NCBI GenBank assembly: GCA_913062525.1
Contig: CAJXWA010000004.1
Location: 1 to 52,757 of the forward strand
Direction of reading: 5' to 3'
DNA from: an uncultured Alphaproteobacteria bacterium
GTDB lineage: Bacteria; Pseudomonadota; Alphaproteobacteria; Sneathiellales; Sneathiellaceae
Length of the DNA: 52,757 bases
The notes under the pieces are model-generated. The model searched no databases. It worked only from the letters and a program-made list of their open reading frames with translations, and was not told the DNA's origin. The stretch's first letter is position 1. Each line of letters opens with the position of its first letter. Of this stretch, positions 16,631 to 25,572 are shown in pieces. The translations under genes and the position numbers were made by a program.

Positions 16631-17212
16631 ATGAAAAAATTACTTATTGCAGTTTTAGCTACACTGTTACTCCCAGCCTTCGCAACTCTCTCTCTCGCAG
16701 ATGAATATACAGCTGCCCTTGAAGAACTTGCCAACACCAAGATTAAAAGCTGGGCTAATTCTAGCGAAGTCGTCACAGCTGTTCTGGCGCAGAATGCAAA
16801 ACATAGTTCTCTTGATCAATCTGCCATTGATGCCCTTGATAAAAAATGGCGCGCAGAAACGTCGGCACCAGCTAAACCAATGATAGATGAAGTCCTTGCT
16901 AATAGCTTGTCGGCTTATCTTAAGAACATCAAAGAAGAGTCTGCTGGCGTTTATACCGAAATATTTGTGATGGATAATAAGGGACTAAATGTTGGACAAA
17001 GCGATGTCACTTCAGATTATTGGCAAGGCGATGAAGGTAAATTTAAAAAATCCTTTGGTGCTGGACCTAATGGCCGTCTGATAGACGAAGTTGAATTTGA
17101 TGACTCCTCGCAAACTTACCAGTCTCAAGTGAGTGTCTCAATAGTTGATCCCGCCACTAACTCGGTAATTGGAGCTGTAACGATTGGCGTTAATGTTGAG
17201 TCTCTGGAGTAA
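16631..17212 (+). CDS. Free periplasmic PDC/Cache-like sensor protein
   Basis: A 193-residue protein with a signal peptide (about residues 1-23, ending LSLA-DE) and no later membrane segment, so soluble in the periplasm. The second half resembles the PDC/Cache-type sensing domains of kinases and chemoreceptors: IFVMDNKGLNVGQSDVTSDYWQGDEGKFKKSF, then QVSVSIVDPATNSVIGAVTIGVNVESL. In those receptors the domain is normally tethered to the membrane; here it stands alone. It lies 53 bases before a chemoreceptor gene in the same direction, so it may present a ligand to that receptor as binding proteins do for Tar or Trg. The ligand is unknown. AAGGAAG precedes the ATG. Confidence 0.72.
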   Translation: MKKLLIAVLATLLLPAFATLSLADEYTAALEELANTKIKSWANSSEVVTAVLAQNAKHSSLDQSAIDALDKKWRAETSAPAKPMIDEVLANSLSAYLKNIKEESAGVYTEIFVMDNKGLNVGQSDVTSDYWQGDEGKFKKSFGAGPNGRLIDEVEFDDSSQTYQSQVSVSIVDPATNSVIGAVTIGVNVESLE

Positions 17213-17265
17213 TCCAGGGACCGTTTTTCAATGTCGTTGTCTAAAAATATATAAGGTCTTGTTAA

Positions 17266-19038
17266 ATGACTAATGAAGAAAATGCATTTGCACCTGCTAA
17301 TGGCAGCCAAAAATCAACTTCTTTTAAAATGACAGTTAGCCGTAAAATTTTGGCTATCGTTTTGGCGACATTTGTTGTTGGCATGTCGCTGCTCGTTTAT
17401 TTTGGTAATGAGAACCAGCGGCAAGATATGGAAAATTTAGCGATTTCCAACAATTTAACAATTACCCAGCTTATGGCCGTTCAAATGTCGGGTGGCTTAC
17501 GATGGAAAAAAGCCGCCAAAATCACAGAAGTCTACAAAGATATGGCGGAACAGGAGGGAAGTGTTCTTGCCGATGTTATATCTTATGATGTTGAGGGAAA
17601 GGTAGTTACCCAATACCGGGCAAAAAATTTGGCTGAATCTAATCTTGCTGTAATTGTCGGTGAAAACACATCTCAATTGTCACAAGACAATGCGCTGTCA
17701 ATTCAAACTAAAAAGCACCACATCATCGTCGCACCCGTTGTAACTGCGAAAAAGGTTTTCGTAGGCTATGTTGCCATAGCCTGGAGCATGGATAAGCTCA
17801 ATAACCAACTGTCGGCAAATCTGTTTGATCAAACCATAATTGCTGTGACCATTCTTGTCGGTATTATGATTTTGTCAGGTTTTATTTTAAGCAAACTTAT
17901 TGGTAAACCTTTAGCTCGGCTGACCGGTGAAATGAGTGCGCTTGCATCCGGTGATCATAGTGTTGACGTTGGCGAACTCACTAGAAGTGACGATGTTGGC
18001 GATATGTCTCGGGCTGTTCAGGTGTTTAAAGAAAATGCGGAACAAATGGACAAACTGCAATTGGAGCAGGAAAAACAATCTGCAGAAAAACTGAACCGAG
18101 AAGAGAAGAGAATAGCAGAAGAAGAGAAGCGGGAGCAAAACGAGGCTGCTCTCCAAAAAGAAACAGAAGATAAAGCGGCTAAACAAAGGATTATATTTGT
18201 AAAGCAATTGGCGGAAAAATTGGAAGAAAGTGTTGATGCAGTTGCACAGCAAATCTCCAATTCAGCGATTGATATGGAAAAACAAGCCAAAACAATGGTG
18301 AAAAGTGCTGAAGATACTGACGGGCTGTCCACAACCATTGCTTCCGCCTCAGAACAAGCAGCCCAAAATGTGAGCGGGGTGGCTTCGGCCGCAGAAGAAT
18401 TATCTGCATCTTTGCAAGAAATTACGCGGCAAGTAAATGTCTCTAGCAAGCTCTCCGAAGAAACACTACATGAAACAGAACGTACTGATAAAGTTGTTGG
18501 TGAACTCGCGGTAACGGCAAGTGAAATTGGGAATGTGGTGAATTTGATTAATGATATCGCCTCTCAAACAAACTTGTTGGCACTCAATGCAACTATTGAA
18601 GCCGCACGGGCAGGAGAGGCCGGTAAAGGATTTGCTGTGGTGGCATCAGAGGTAAAAGGTCTTGCCTCACAGACCACGAAAGCCACAGAAGAGATCAGCA
18701 AGCAAATTGACAGTATGCAAACAGCGACATCTAACGCGGTGACAGCGGTTGAGGGAATTAAGTCTATGATCTCCCGAATTGATGAAACTGTTCAATCCAT
18801 GTCAGTTGCCGTAGAGGAACAAAATACGGCAACGTTAGAAATCACTCAAAATATTCAGATGGCGTCTACACGGACTGAAGAAGTTTCAAAAAGTGTATCC
18901 GATGTCTCTTCAATGGCATCTGTATCTGGCACAGCAGCAGGCAATTTATTGTCGTCAGTCGATCTACTTTCTGATCATTCCACCCAATTGGAAAAAGAAG
19001 TCGAAACGGTGCTCGCCGATATTCGATCTATGGTTTGA
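17266..19038 (+). CDS. Methyl-accepting chemotaxis protein with small periplasmic domain
   Basis: A 590-residue transmembrane chemoreceptor. Residues 1-25 are cytoplasmic, a membrane helix spans about 27-45, a compact periplasmic domain about 46-185, a second helix about 190-212, then a HAMP domain ([27 protein letters not shown]...[15 protein letters not shown]). A Lys/Glu-rich coiled coil (about 262-310) leads into the signalling region, whose tip reads [42 protein letters not shown], the site that binds CheA and CheW. The C-terminus lacks a CheR-tethering pentapeptide. It probably forms an operon with the upstream free Cache-like protein. AAGG eight to ten bases before the ATG supports the start. 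Confidence 0.92.
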   Translation: MTNEENAFAPANGSQKSTSFKMTVSRKILAIVLATFVVGMSLLVYFGNENQRQDMENLAISNNLTITQLMAVQMSGGLRWKKAAKITEVYKDMAEQEGSVLADVISYDVEGKVVTQYRAKNLAESNLAVIVGENTSQLSQDNALSIQTKKHHIIVAPVVTAKKVFVGYVAIAWSMDKLNNQLSANLFDQTIIAVTILVGIMILSGFILSKLIGKPLARLTGEMSALASGDHSVDVGELTRSDDVGDMSRAVQVFKENAEQMDKLQLEQEKQSAEKLNREEKRIAEEEKREQNEAALQKETEDKAAKQRIIFVKQLAEKLEESVDAVAQQISNSAIDMEKQAKTMVKSAEDTDGLSTTIASASEQAAQNVSGVASAAEELSASLQEITRQVNVSSKLSEETLHETERTDKVVGELAVTASEIGNVVNLINDIASQTNLLALNATIEAARAGEAGKGFAVVASEVKGLASQTTKATEEISKQIDSMQTATSNAVTAVEGIKSMISRIDETVQSMSVAVEEQNTATLEITQNIQMASTRTEEVSKSVSDVSSMASVSGTAAGNLLSSVDLLSDHSTQLEKEVETVLADIRSMV

Positions 19039-19055
19039 TTAATATCTAGACTTTT

Positions 19056-19096
19056 GGGAGAGGCGGCAGCGCAAGAAACGTAAAGCCGTCTCTCTT
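19056..19096 (+). repeat. Hairpin after the chemoreceptor gene
   Basis: GAGAGGCGGC (19058-19067) pairs with GCCGTCTCTC (19085-19094) with one G-U pair, and two more G-U pairs extend it, around a 17-base loop. It sits directly after the chemoreceptor stop and may end that transcript or protect its 3' end, although no U-run follows. The rest of the 281-base gap to the MFS gene (19097-19319) shows nothing I can support. Confidence 0.4.
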
Positions 19097-19319
19097 GATC
19101 TCTATCATTAAAACACCCCCCTTAAAAAATATTGCATATTTCACCGAAATAACGGCAACATGAAATCGCGGTTTACGGCCCTTTTCTATGGATCTTTTCA
19201 CAGTTGGATTCAAAGAGGCGTTATCGTCAAATAAAGTGTCGTTTTCAGTATATCCGAAATCTCTAAAATTCATATTTTGCGGTCTGGTTTTTGACGAAAT
19301 AATTTTATCAGGTGTTGCC

Positions 19320-20714
19320 ATGAGAGAAGCCTTATTGGTTTGTTGGCCGCTACTGCTCGGCATTGGGTTATTGATGTTGGGCAATGGGCTACAGGGAAGT
19401 TTGCTGGGCGTACGTGCGACCATTGAAGGGTTCCCAACCGCGGTCACAGGTCTGATTATGTCGGGCTACTACATCGGCTTCTTGATTGGTTCTGTTGTAA
19501 CGCCCAAAATTTTGGAAAACGTTGGGCATGTGCGCGTTTTCGCAGCGCTCGCTTCTCTTGCATCAACTGCGGCATTGGTTCACGCCCTAGTGCCAGATCC
19601 CTATACATGGGGAATTGTCCGAATTGTGACGGGTTTCTGTTTTGCAGGCCTTTATATTGTGAGCGAAAGCTGGCTAAACGACACAGCAACAAACGAGACG
19701 CGCGGCGGTATTCTATCTGTCTATATGATGGTAACATTTGGCGGCATCGCGGGCGGTCAGTTTTTGCTAACTGCGTTTGATCCCAGCGGGTTTGAGCTGT
19801 TTATCGTTGTCTCTGTTCTCGTTTCACTTGCCCTCATCCCGTCAGCATTGACAGCTTCACCAATGCCAAGCATGGAGCAGCCTGAAAAGCTTGAACTTAA
19901 AAAGCTCTACCGTATTTCACCGCTTGGTGTTGTTGGTATGGCTGTTGTTGGAACTATTCAGGGCGGGTTTTTCGCTATGGCGTCGGTTTACGGCGGAATG
20001 ATAGGATTGTCACTGTTGGAGATTTCTGCCTTCATTGGTTTGTCAGTTGTTGGCGGCGCGATAATGCAATATCCCATTGGTTATCTTTCAGACAAGATGG
20101 ATCGCCGGAGGGTCATCGTGATTGCGGCCGCCTTGGCGGGTGCGACTGCCTTATTGGTGTATCAAAGTGAAGGGATGGAGAATAAACTTTGGTTCATGGC
20201 CTCAGCCACATTCTTTGGTGGTTTCTGTATGCCGCTGTATTCCTTGTTTATTGCCCACACCAACGACTACCTAAAACCAGGGCAAATGGTGGCTGCAAGT
20301 AGTGGATTGATTCTTGTAAACGGCGTTGGTGCTATTTTGGGGCCAATTCTTGTATCTGTTTCCATGTCGTTGTTTGGGGTTGCTGCCTTTTTCCTCTGTA
20401 TGGCTACGGCTTGCATTGGTCTCGCCGCATATACATTGCTTCGAATGACTATTCGTCAAGCCATTCCAGTGGAAGAGCAAGTCGACTTTGTTGCTATGCC
20501 TGTTCGGTCTGGTTATGTGGCGGTAAATATGAACCCTGAATCCGAAGAGTGGGAGGAAGAGGAAGAGCCAAAAGCCGAGGAATTTAAACCCCAAGACCTG
20601 TATCACGTCAGTAAAGCGTTTATGTCATTAATGGATGATGATCACTCAGACGATGACGATGATGAGGAGGGCTTAATGGATGATGGTCCCACACTTTGGA
20701 ACAGAAACGGCTAA
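19320..20714 (+). CDS. MFS transporter, YcaD-like, with acidic C-terminal tail
   Basis: A 464-residue major facilitator with about twelve membrane helices. It begins MREALLVCWPLLLGIGLLMLGNGLQGSLLGVRATIEGF and has the loop motif GYLSDKMDRRRVIV between helices 8 and 9, a YcaD-like pattern of unknown substrate. The ORF track starts 44 codons earlier, but that segment lacks a ribosome binding site and reads like non-coding sequence, whereas the ATG at 19320 has AGGTG upstream and starts at the first helix. After the last helix there is a cytoplasmic tail of about 70 residues. It is strongly acidic (EEWEEEEEPKAEE, then DDDHSDDDDDEEG), unusual for the family and of unknown role. Confidence 0.87.
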   Translation: MREALLVCWPLLLGIGLLMLGNGLQGSLLGVRATIEGFPTAVTGLIMSGYYIGFLIGSVVTPKILENVGHVRVFAALASLASTAALVHALVPDPYTWGIVRIVTGFCFAGLYIVSESWLNDTATNETRGGILSVYMMVTFGGIAGGQFLLTAFDPSGFELFIVVSVLVSLALIPSALTASPMPSMEQPEKLELKKLYRISPLGVVGMAVVGTIQGGFFAMASVYGGMIGLSLLEISAFIGLSVVGGAIMQYPIGYLSDKMDRRRVIVIAAALAGATALLVYQSEGMENKLWFMASATFFGGFCMPLYSLFIAHTNDYLKPGQMVAASSGLILVNGVGAILGPILVSVSMSLFGVAAFFLCMATACIGLAAYTLLRMTIRQAIPVEEQVDFVAMPVRSGYVAVNMNPESEEWEEEEEPKAEEFKPQDLYHVSKAFMSLMDDDHSDDDDDEEGLMDDGPTLWNRNG

Positions 20715-20810
20715 TCAATTTAGATACCCGCGGATACGCATTAGCGTTTATTTTAAATTATTTGCAAACTGCCCATTGCTGCAACGGTACAAGGGCGGTA
20801 AAACCATTTC

Positions 20811-22475
20811 ATGACTGATAAATTGCGTATTGCCCTTGCTCAGGCAAACCCAAAACTGGGTGACATTGACGGTAATGTTAAACTGGCACTTGAATTTCGT
20901 AGTGAAGCGGAAGCAAGCGGTGCTGATCTGGTCGTGTTTCCAGAACTCTTCATCTGTGGGTATCCGCCAGAAGATCTTGTTTTAAAAAGGTCTTTTATTA
21001 AAGCGTCGACAGATGCCATGAATTTACTGGCAGAGGCCACACTCGATGGCGGCCCCGCTATGTTAATGACTGGCCCTCTTGAAAATGAAGGTAAGCTTTA
21101 TAACGCGGTTTGCCTCCTTGAAAAGGGTGCAATAACGGCGACACGATATAAAAACAAACTGCCAAATTATGGCGTATTTGATGAAATGCGTGTGTTTGAG
21201 CCGGGACCACTTCCAGGGCCGATCCCATTTAAAGGTGTTCGACTTGGTGTTATGATTTGCGAAGACATGTGGTTCACGGATGTTGCCGAATGTTTGGAAG
21301 AGACTGGCGCTGAAATGCTAATCATTCCAAACGGCAGCCCCTTTGATCACGAGAAAGGTGATGCCCGTCTGAATTACGCGGTTGAACGTGTGGGGGAGAC
21401 TGGTCTTCCGCTGATTTATCTCAATCAAGTTGGCGGACAGGATGAGCTTGTTTTTGACGGTGGCTCTTTCATTCTGAACGCGGATAGATCACTGCCCGTG
21501 CAAATGTCTTGCTGGCGTGAAGATTTGCTTGTTACAGACTGGAGTAAAGGCGCGGATGATAAATGGTCCTGCGCCGTATCAGAGCTAACCGACCCCGGAT
21601 CCTCAATGGAGCGGGTTTATAATGCAATGGTGCTCGGCCTTAAGGATTATGTGAACAAGAACGGCTTTCCGGGCGTTGTGCTTGGCCTGTCCGGGGGTAT
21701 TGATAGTGCATTGAGTGCCGCAGTGGCTGTTGATGCGCTCGGCGCGGATAAAGTTCATTGCGTCATGATGCCATCCCGCTATACGTCTGATGAAAGTCTT
21801 GATGATGCGGCCAAATGTGCTGCGTTTTTGGGAACTGAACTTGATACAGTACAGATTGAGCCAGCGGTTGAAGCCTATAATGGTATGCTTGGGACTTTGT
21901 TCGAAGGTACCAATTCAGACACCACGGAAGAGAACATTCAATCGCGTATTCGGGGCGTAACCTTGATGGCGATTTCCAACAAATTTGGTAAGATGGTTCT
22001 AACCACTGGCAACAAATCTGAGATGTCAGTTGGTTACGCGACAATCTACGGCGATATGTGCGGTGGTTATTCTGTCTTGAAAGACCTATATAAGACGCTG
22101 TGTTTCGATGTGTCGGAATGGCGGAATAATAACTTCAGTAATGGCTTACTGGGTCCAAACGGTCCGGTTATGCCTGAAAACGTTATTATCAAGCCACCAA
22201 GTGCGGAACTCCGCGAAGATCAGAAAGACGAAGATAGTCTGCCGCCATACGAGGTTTTAGATGCTATTTTGCATGCGTTGGTGGAAGATGAGAAGTCATA
22301 TAACGAAATACTGGATGATGGGTTTGACGGCGCAATTGTGAGCCGTATTCAACATCTTTTGTATGTCGCAGAATATAAACGACGTCAGGCACCTCCCGGC
22401 GTTAAAATTACCACTCGGAATTTTGGCCGGGATAGACGGTATCCGATTACCAATGGATTTAGAGATAAACGATGA
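20811..22475 (+). CDS. nadE: Glutamine-dependent NAD+ synthetase
   Basis: A 554-residue two-domain NAD synthetase that amidates nicotinate adenine dinucleotide in the last step of NAD formation. The N-terminal nitrilase-type glutaminase has the triad Glu in FPELFICGYPPEDLV, Lys in RYKNKLPNYGVFDE and Cys in GVMICEDMW. The C-terminal synthetase has the pyrophosphatase loop GLSGGIDSALSAAV, RYTSDESLDDA, TGNKSEMSVGYATIYGDMCGGYSVLKDLYKT and PPSAELREDQKDEDSLPPY. Ammonia can therefore be drawn from glutamine. Its stop overlaps the gltX start by four bases. The PncB-like protein elsewhere in the window would feed the same pathway. Confidence 0.96.
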   Translation: MTDKLRIALAQANPKLGDIDGNVKLALEFRSEAEASGADLVVFPELFICGYPPEDLVLKRSFIKASTDAMNLLAEATLDGGPAMLMTGPLENEGKLYNAVCLLEKGAITATRYKNKLPNYGVFDEMRVFEPGPLPGPIPFKGVRLGVMICEDMWFTDVAECLEETGAEMLIIPNGSPFDHEKGDARLNYAVERVGETGLPLIYLNQVGGQDELVFDGGSFILNADRSLPVQMSCWREDLLVTDWSKGADDKWSCAVSELTDPGSSMERVYNAMVLGLKDYVNKNGFPGVVLGLSGGIDSALSAAVAVDALGADKVHCVMMPSRYTSDESLDDAAKCAAFLGTELDTVQIEPAVEAYNGMLGTLFEGTNSDTTEENIQSRIRGVTLMAISNKFGKMVLTTGNKSEMSVGYATIYGDMCGGYSVLKDLYKTLCFDVSEWRNNNFSNGLLGPNGPVMPENVIIKPPSAELREDQKDEDSLPPYEVLDAILHALVEDEKSYNEILDDGFDGAIVSRIQHLLYVAEYKRRQAPPGVKITTRNFGRDRRYPITNGFRDKR

Positions 22476-23803
22476 CAGCTAAATTTAGATTTGCCCCAAG
22501 CCCAACCGGATACCTCCATGTTGGTAATGCTCGCCTTGCTTTGATCAACTGGCTTTGCGCGAAAAAACTGGATGGTGAGTTCGTTTTACGGCTCGACGAC
22601 ACTGACGCTGAACGGTCTACCGAAGAATATGCCGTTGGCATTCAAGAAGATCTGGGCTGGCTTGGCTTGAAATGGGATGAGCTGAAAAAACAATCAGACC
22701 GGACAGCAGAATATGAAGCTGCATTCGTTAAACTTAAAGCCGCGGGCCGACTATACCCCTGTTATGAGACCGGCGAGGAGCTGGATTATAAACGCAAACG
22801 TCAGCTTGCCCGCAAATTACCTCCTGTCTATGACCGGACGGCGCTCAAACTAACTGACGAAGAAAAAGCTACCTTTGAAGCCGAAGGCCGGAAACCACAT
22901 TGGCGCTTTTTGTTAGATCAAGAAGTCGTCCAATGGAATGATAATGTGCGCGGCAATGTGGAAGTTGACGGCGCTAGCATGTCAGACCCGGTTTTGATCA
23001 GATCTGACGGGCGCCCGCTGTATCATCTGCCATCGGTTGTGGACGATATTGATTTTGAAATCACTCATGTTATTCGCGGTGAAGATCATGTGAGTAATAC
23101 AGCGCTGCACATTCAAATCTTTAAAGCATTGGGTGCGACCGTTCCTGAATTTGCTCATTTACCATTGTTGATGGGCCCAGACGGCGGACCTTTGTCTAAA
23201 CGGGAAGGCAGTCAGTCATTGCGCGAAATGCGCGAAGGCGGCCTTGATCCCATGAGCATCAACTGTATGTTGGCGCGCCTTGGTACGTCCGACAATGTTG
23301 AAATCCATACGGATCTTTCCGGTGTTCTAGCAGGTTTTGATATTTCACGGTTTAGCCGTGCTGCTGCAAAATTTGATCCAACCGAGCTTAAAAACCTGAA
23401 CGCTAAAATCCTTCATGAGTTGTCATGGGATATGGCGAAAGGCAAAATTGGCATCGACGGCGCAACTGAAGAATTTTGGAATGCCGTTCGCGGTAATCTT
23501 CATACTATCGACGAAGCTGCCGCATGGTGGACTGTTGTCACTGGACCGATTACACCTGTTGTCGAAGACGCTGAGTTCTTGAAAAAAGCAGCAGCTTTGT
23601 TGCCAGACGGTGATTTTGACGAGGGCAGCTGGAAAATCTGGACAACAGCTATCAAAGAAGAGCTGGGCGTTAAAGGCAAGGCACTCTTTATGCCGCTTCG
23701 CCAGTCTTTGACAGCGCAAAGCCATGGACCGGAAATGAATAAAATGTTGCCGTTGATCGGGCGCGAGAAAACACTCGCACGCTTGTCCGGTGAAACTGCT
23801 TAA
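22472..23803 (+). CDS. gltX: Glutamate--tRNA ligase
   Basis: A 443-residue class I aminoacyl-tRNA synthetase charging tRNA with glutamate. The HIGH-type motif is in RFAPSPTGYLHVGNARLALINW, and the KMSKS-type loop is GGPLSKREGSQSL. DYKRKRQLARKLPPVYDR and HVIRGEDHVSNTALHIQIFKALG are typical. Many alphaproteobacteria carry two GltX paralogues, and the shorter one resembles this length and loop, so this may be GltX2. That matters because one paralogue can favour tRNA-Gln for the amidotransferase route. The ATG overlaps the nadE stop (ATGA), so the genes are coupled. Confidence 0.93.
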   Translation: MTAKFRFAPSPTGYLHVGNARLALINWLCAKKLDGEFVLRLDDTDAERSTEEYAVGIQEDLGWLGLKWDELKKQSDRTAEYEAAFVKLKAAGRLYPCYETGEELDYKRKRQLARKLPPVYDRTALKLTDEEKATFEAEGRKPHWRFLLDQEVVQWNDNVRGNVEVDGASMSDPVLIRSDGRPLYHLPSVVDDIDFEITHVIRGEDHVSNTALHIQIFKALGATVPEFAHLPLLMGPDGGPLSKREGSQSLREMREGGLDPMSINCMLARLGTSDNVEIHTDLSGVLAGFDISRFSRAAAKFDPTELKNLNAKILHELSWDMAKGKIGIDGATEEFWNAVRGNLHTIDEAAAWWTVVTGPITPVVEDAEFLKKAAALLPDGDFDEGSWKIWTTAIKEELGVKGKALFMPLRQSLTAQSHGPEMNKMLPLIGREKTLARLSGETA

Positions 23804-23820
23804 TTTTAAGGACTAACGAC

Positions 23821-25200
23821 GTGACATTACACATTTACAATACAGCGAGCCGGCAAAAAGAAAAATTTGTCCCCCGCGACCCTAAAAATGTGGGCATGTA
23901 TGTGTGTGGTCCTACGGTTTGGGATTTTGCACATATCGGAAATGCACGGCCTGTTGTCATCTTTGATATTCTCGCGCGCTTGTTGCGAATTGAGTATGGC
24001 AACGATCATGTGAATTACGTTCGTAACATCACAGATGTTGAAGATAAAATCATCGATGCCGCCAAAGCCAACGGCGAAAGTATCGATGATTTGACGACAC
24101 GTACGACTGAGGCGTTCCATGAGGATATGGCGGCACTTGGTGCCCTGCCACCAAACCGGGAACCACGGGCAACAGAGCATATCGAAGACATGGTCGAAAT
24201 GATAGGTACCTTGATCGGTAAAGGTCATGCGTATGAGGCTGAAGGTCATGTGTTGTTTGACGTTCAAAGTATGCCAACTTATGGGAAGTTATCGGGCCGC
24301 AACCGCGATGATATGATTGCAGGCGCGCGGGTCGAAATTGCCCCATACAAAAAAGATCCTGCGGACTTTGTCCTTTGGAAACCATCTACGCCGGATATCG
24401 TCGGCTGGGACAGTCCATGGGGACGGGGGCGTCCGGGTTGGCATATCGAATGTTCTGTTATGTCAAAGGCTGAGCTGGGCGATACGTTTGATATTCATGG
24501 CGGTGGCCGTGATTTGATCTTTCCCCATCATGAAAATGAAGTGGCCCAAAGCTGCTGCGCCCACGGCGAAGAAACATTTGCTCAATATTGGGTGCATAAC
24601 GGCTTTCTAACGGTTGAAGGCGAAAAAATGTCCAAATCTTTGGGCAATTTCCGCACGGTCCGTGAACTTCTCGCTGAAGCACCGGGAGAGGCATTGCGCC
24701 TTAACATGCTCTCAGCCCATTATCGCCAACCACTTGATTGGACGAGTGATGGTGTGAAGCAGTCGAAAACTAACCTTGATCGGTTATATACATCCCTGCA
24801 AAGCTTATCTGATGTGGATGCCGATTTGGACGCCGTTGCAAGCGATGTTCAAGCTGCACTTGAAGATGATATCAATACACCAAAGGCGCTGACAGCATTG
24901 TACGCGCTTTCATCTGCCGCCAATAAAGAAACAGATCCAGAAAGTCGTGCGCGTCTGAAAGGCAAGCTTTTGTCTGGGGGAAAAATGCTGGGCGTGTTAT
25001 TGCAAGAGCCTACTGATTGGTTCCACAATGACACTGATGACGGTATTTCTGGGGACGAGATTGACACCCTGATTGCCGAACGTATTCAAGCTAAAGCCGA
25101 CAAAAATTATGCCCGTTCTGACGAAATTAGAGATAATTTGAAAGAGCAGGGGATTACCTTGGAAGATGGTGCCGGCGGCACAACTTGGAAACGCGTTTAA
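23821..25200 (+). CDS. cysS: Cysteine--tRNA ligase
   Basis: A 459-residue class I synthetase of standard CysRS length. The HIGH motif is in YVCGPTVWDFAHIGNARPVVIFD and the KMSKS motif in GEKMSKSLGNF. Zinc ligands are seen in CGPT, HIECSVM and FPHHENEVAQS. LIAERIQAKADKNYARSDEIRDNLKEQGITLEDG is the usual C-terminal anticodon-binding end. The start is GTG, which gives the expected N-terminus MTLHIYNTASRQKEKFVP. It is 17 bases after gltX, in the nadE-gltX-cysS series. Its stop overlaps the start of a small protein gene. Confidence 0.96.
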   Translation: MTLHIYNTASRQKEKFVPRDPKNVGMYVCGPTVWDFAHIGNARPVVIFDILARLLRIEYGNDHVNYVRNITDVEDKIIDAAKANGESIDDLTTRTTEAFHEDMAALGALPPNREPRATEHIEDMVEMIGTLIGKGHAYEAEGHVLFDVQSMPTYGKLSGRNRDDMIAGARVEIAPYKKDPADFVLWKPSTPDIVGWDSPWGRGRPGWHIECSVMSKAELGDTFDIHGGGRDLIFPHHENEVAQSCCAHGEETFAQYWVHNGFLTVEGEKMSKSLGNFRTVRELLAEAPGEALRLNMLSAHYRQPLDWTSDGVKQSKTNLDRLYTSLQSLSDVDADLDAVASDVQAALEDDINTPKALTALYALSSAANKETDPESRARLKGKLLSGGKMLGVLLQEPTDWFHNDTDDGISGDEIDTLIAERIQAKADKNYARSDEIRDNLKEQGITLEDGAGGTTWKRV

Positions 25201-25418
25201 TGCGGAACTCATTAAGACAAAAATTCGTTGATGTTTGTAACCTGAAAATTGAAAAGAAGGGCCCAACAGTCGGGCTCTCTTTTTATGCGTTTTTTGCTAA
25301 CAGAAACGATGATCCCGAACTGTTGATGGAAGCCGCAACATGGTGGATTGAAACCCATAAACTTGATCATTTCGAAAAAGCGGTAAAAATCAAAGAAATG
25401 ATTGCGATAGGGAAATAA
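25200..25418 (+). CDS. Small conserved-looking protein, unknown function
   Basis: A 72-residue cytoplasmic protein, MRNSLRQKFVDVCNLKIEKKGPTVGLSFYAFF..., starting at the ATG that shares an A with the cysS stop (TAATG), so translation is coupled to cysS. The ORF track start at 25185 lies inside cysS and is rejected. Predicted as a short helix, a strand-rich GLSFYAFF segment and helices in PELLMEAATWWIETHKLDHFEKAVKIKEMI. No signal or membrane segment. It looks like a conserved small domain of unknown function (possibly the DUF6500 type, from memory and unverified). Codon usage is like its neighbours. Confidence 0.7.
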   Translation: MRNSLRQKFVDVCNLKIEKKGPTVGLSFYAFFANRNDDPELLMEAATWWIETHKLDHFEKAVKIKEMIAIGK

Positions 25419-25572
25419 TTTTCCACTTTCTTAAAATATCTGAAAATATTTCCGCAGTCATTTTTGTCAAATATTGCTCTATTGTTGACCGCATAAGGGA
25501 TAACGGTTATTGCATAGAGAGTGCAGTTTATAAGCATTTCAATTAGATAACACTAAATGGGTTTGAGAAATT

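Noticed and set aside
19188-19319. Upstream extension of the MFS gene
   Set aside because: No ribosome binding site at 19188, and the extra 44 residues do not resemble a transporter N-terminus; the ATG at 19320 starts at the first helix.
19046-19447. Minus-strand 133-aa ORF between the chemoreceptor and MFS genes
   Set aside because: Half of it is antisense to the MFS coding region, it has no ribosome binding site at any plausible start, and it shows no recognisable family.
25493-25521. Possible cimA promoter starting TTGACC
   Set aside because: The base at 17 spacing reads TATTGC, too weak to list as a promoter.
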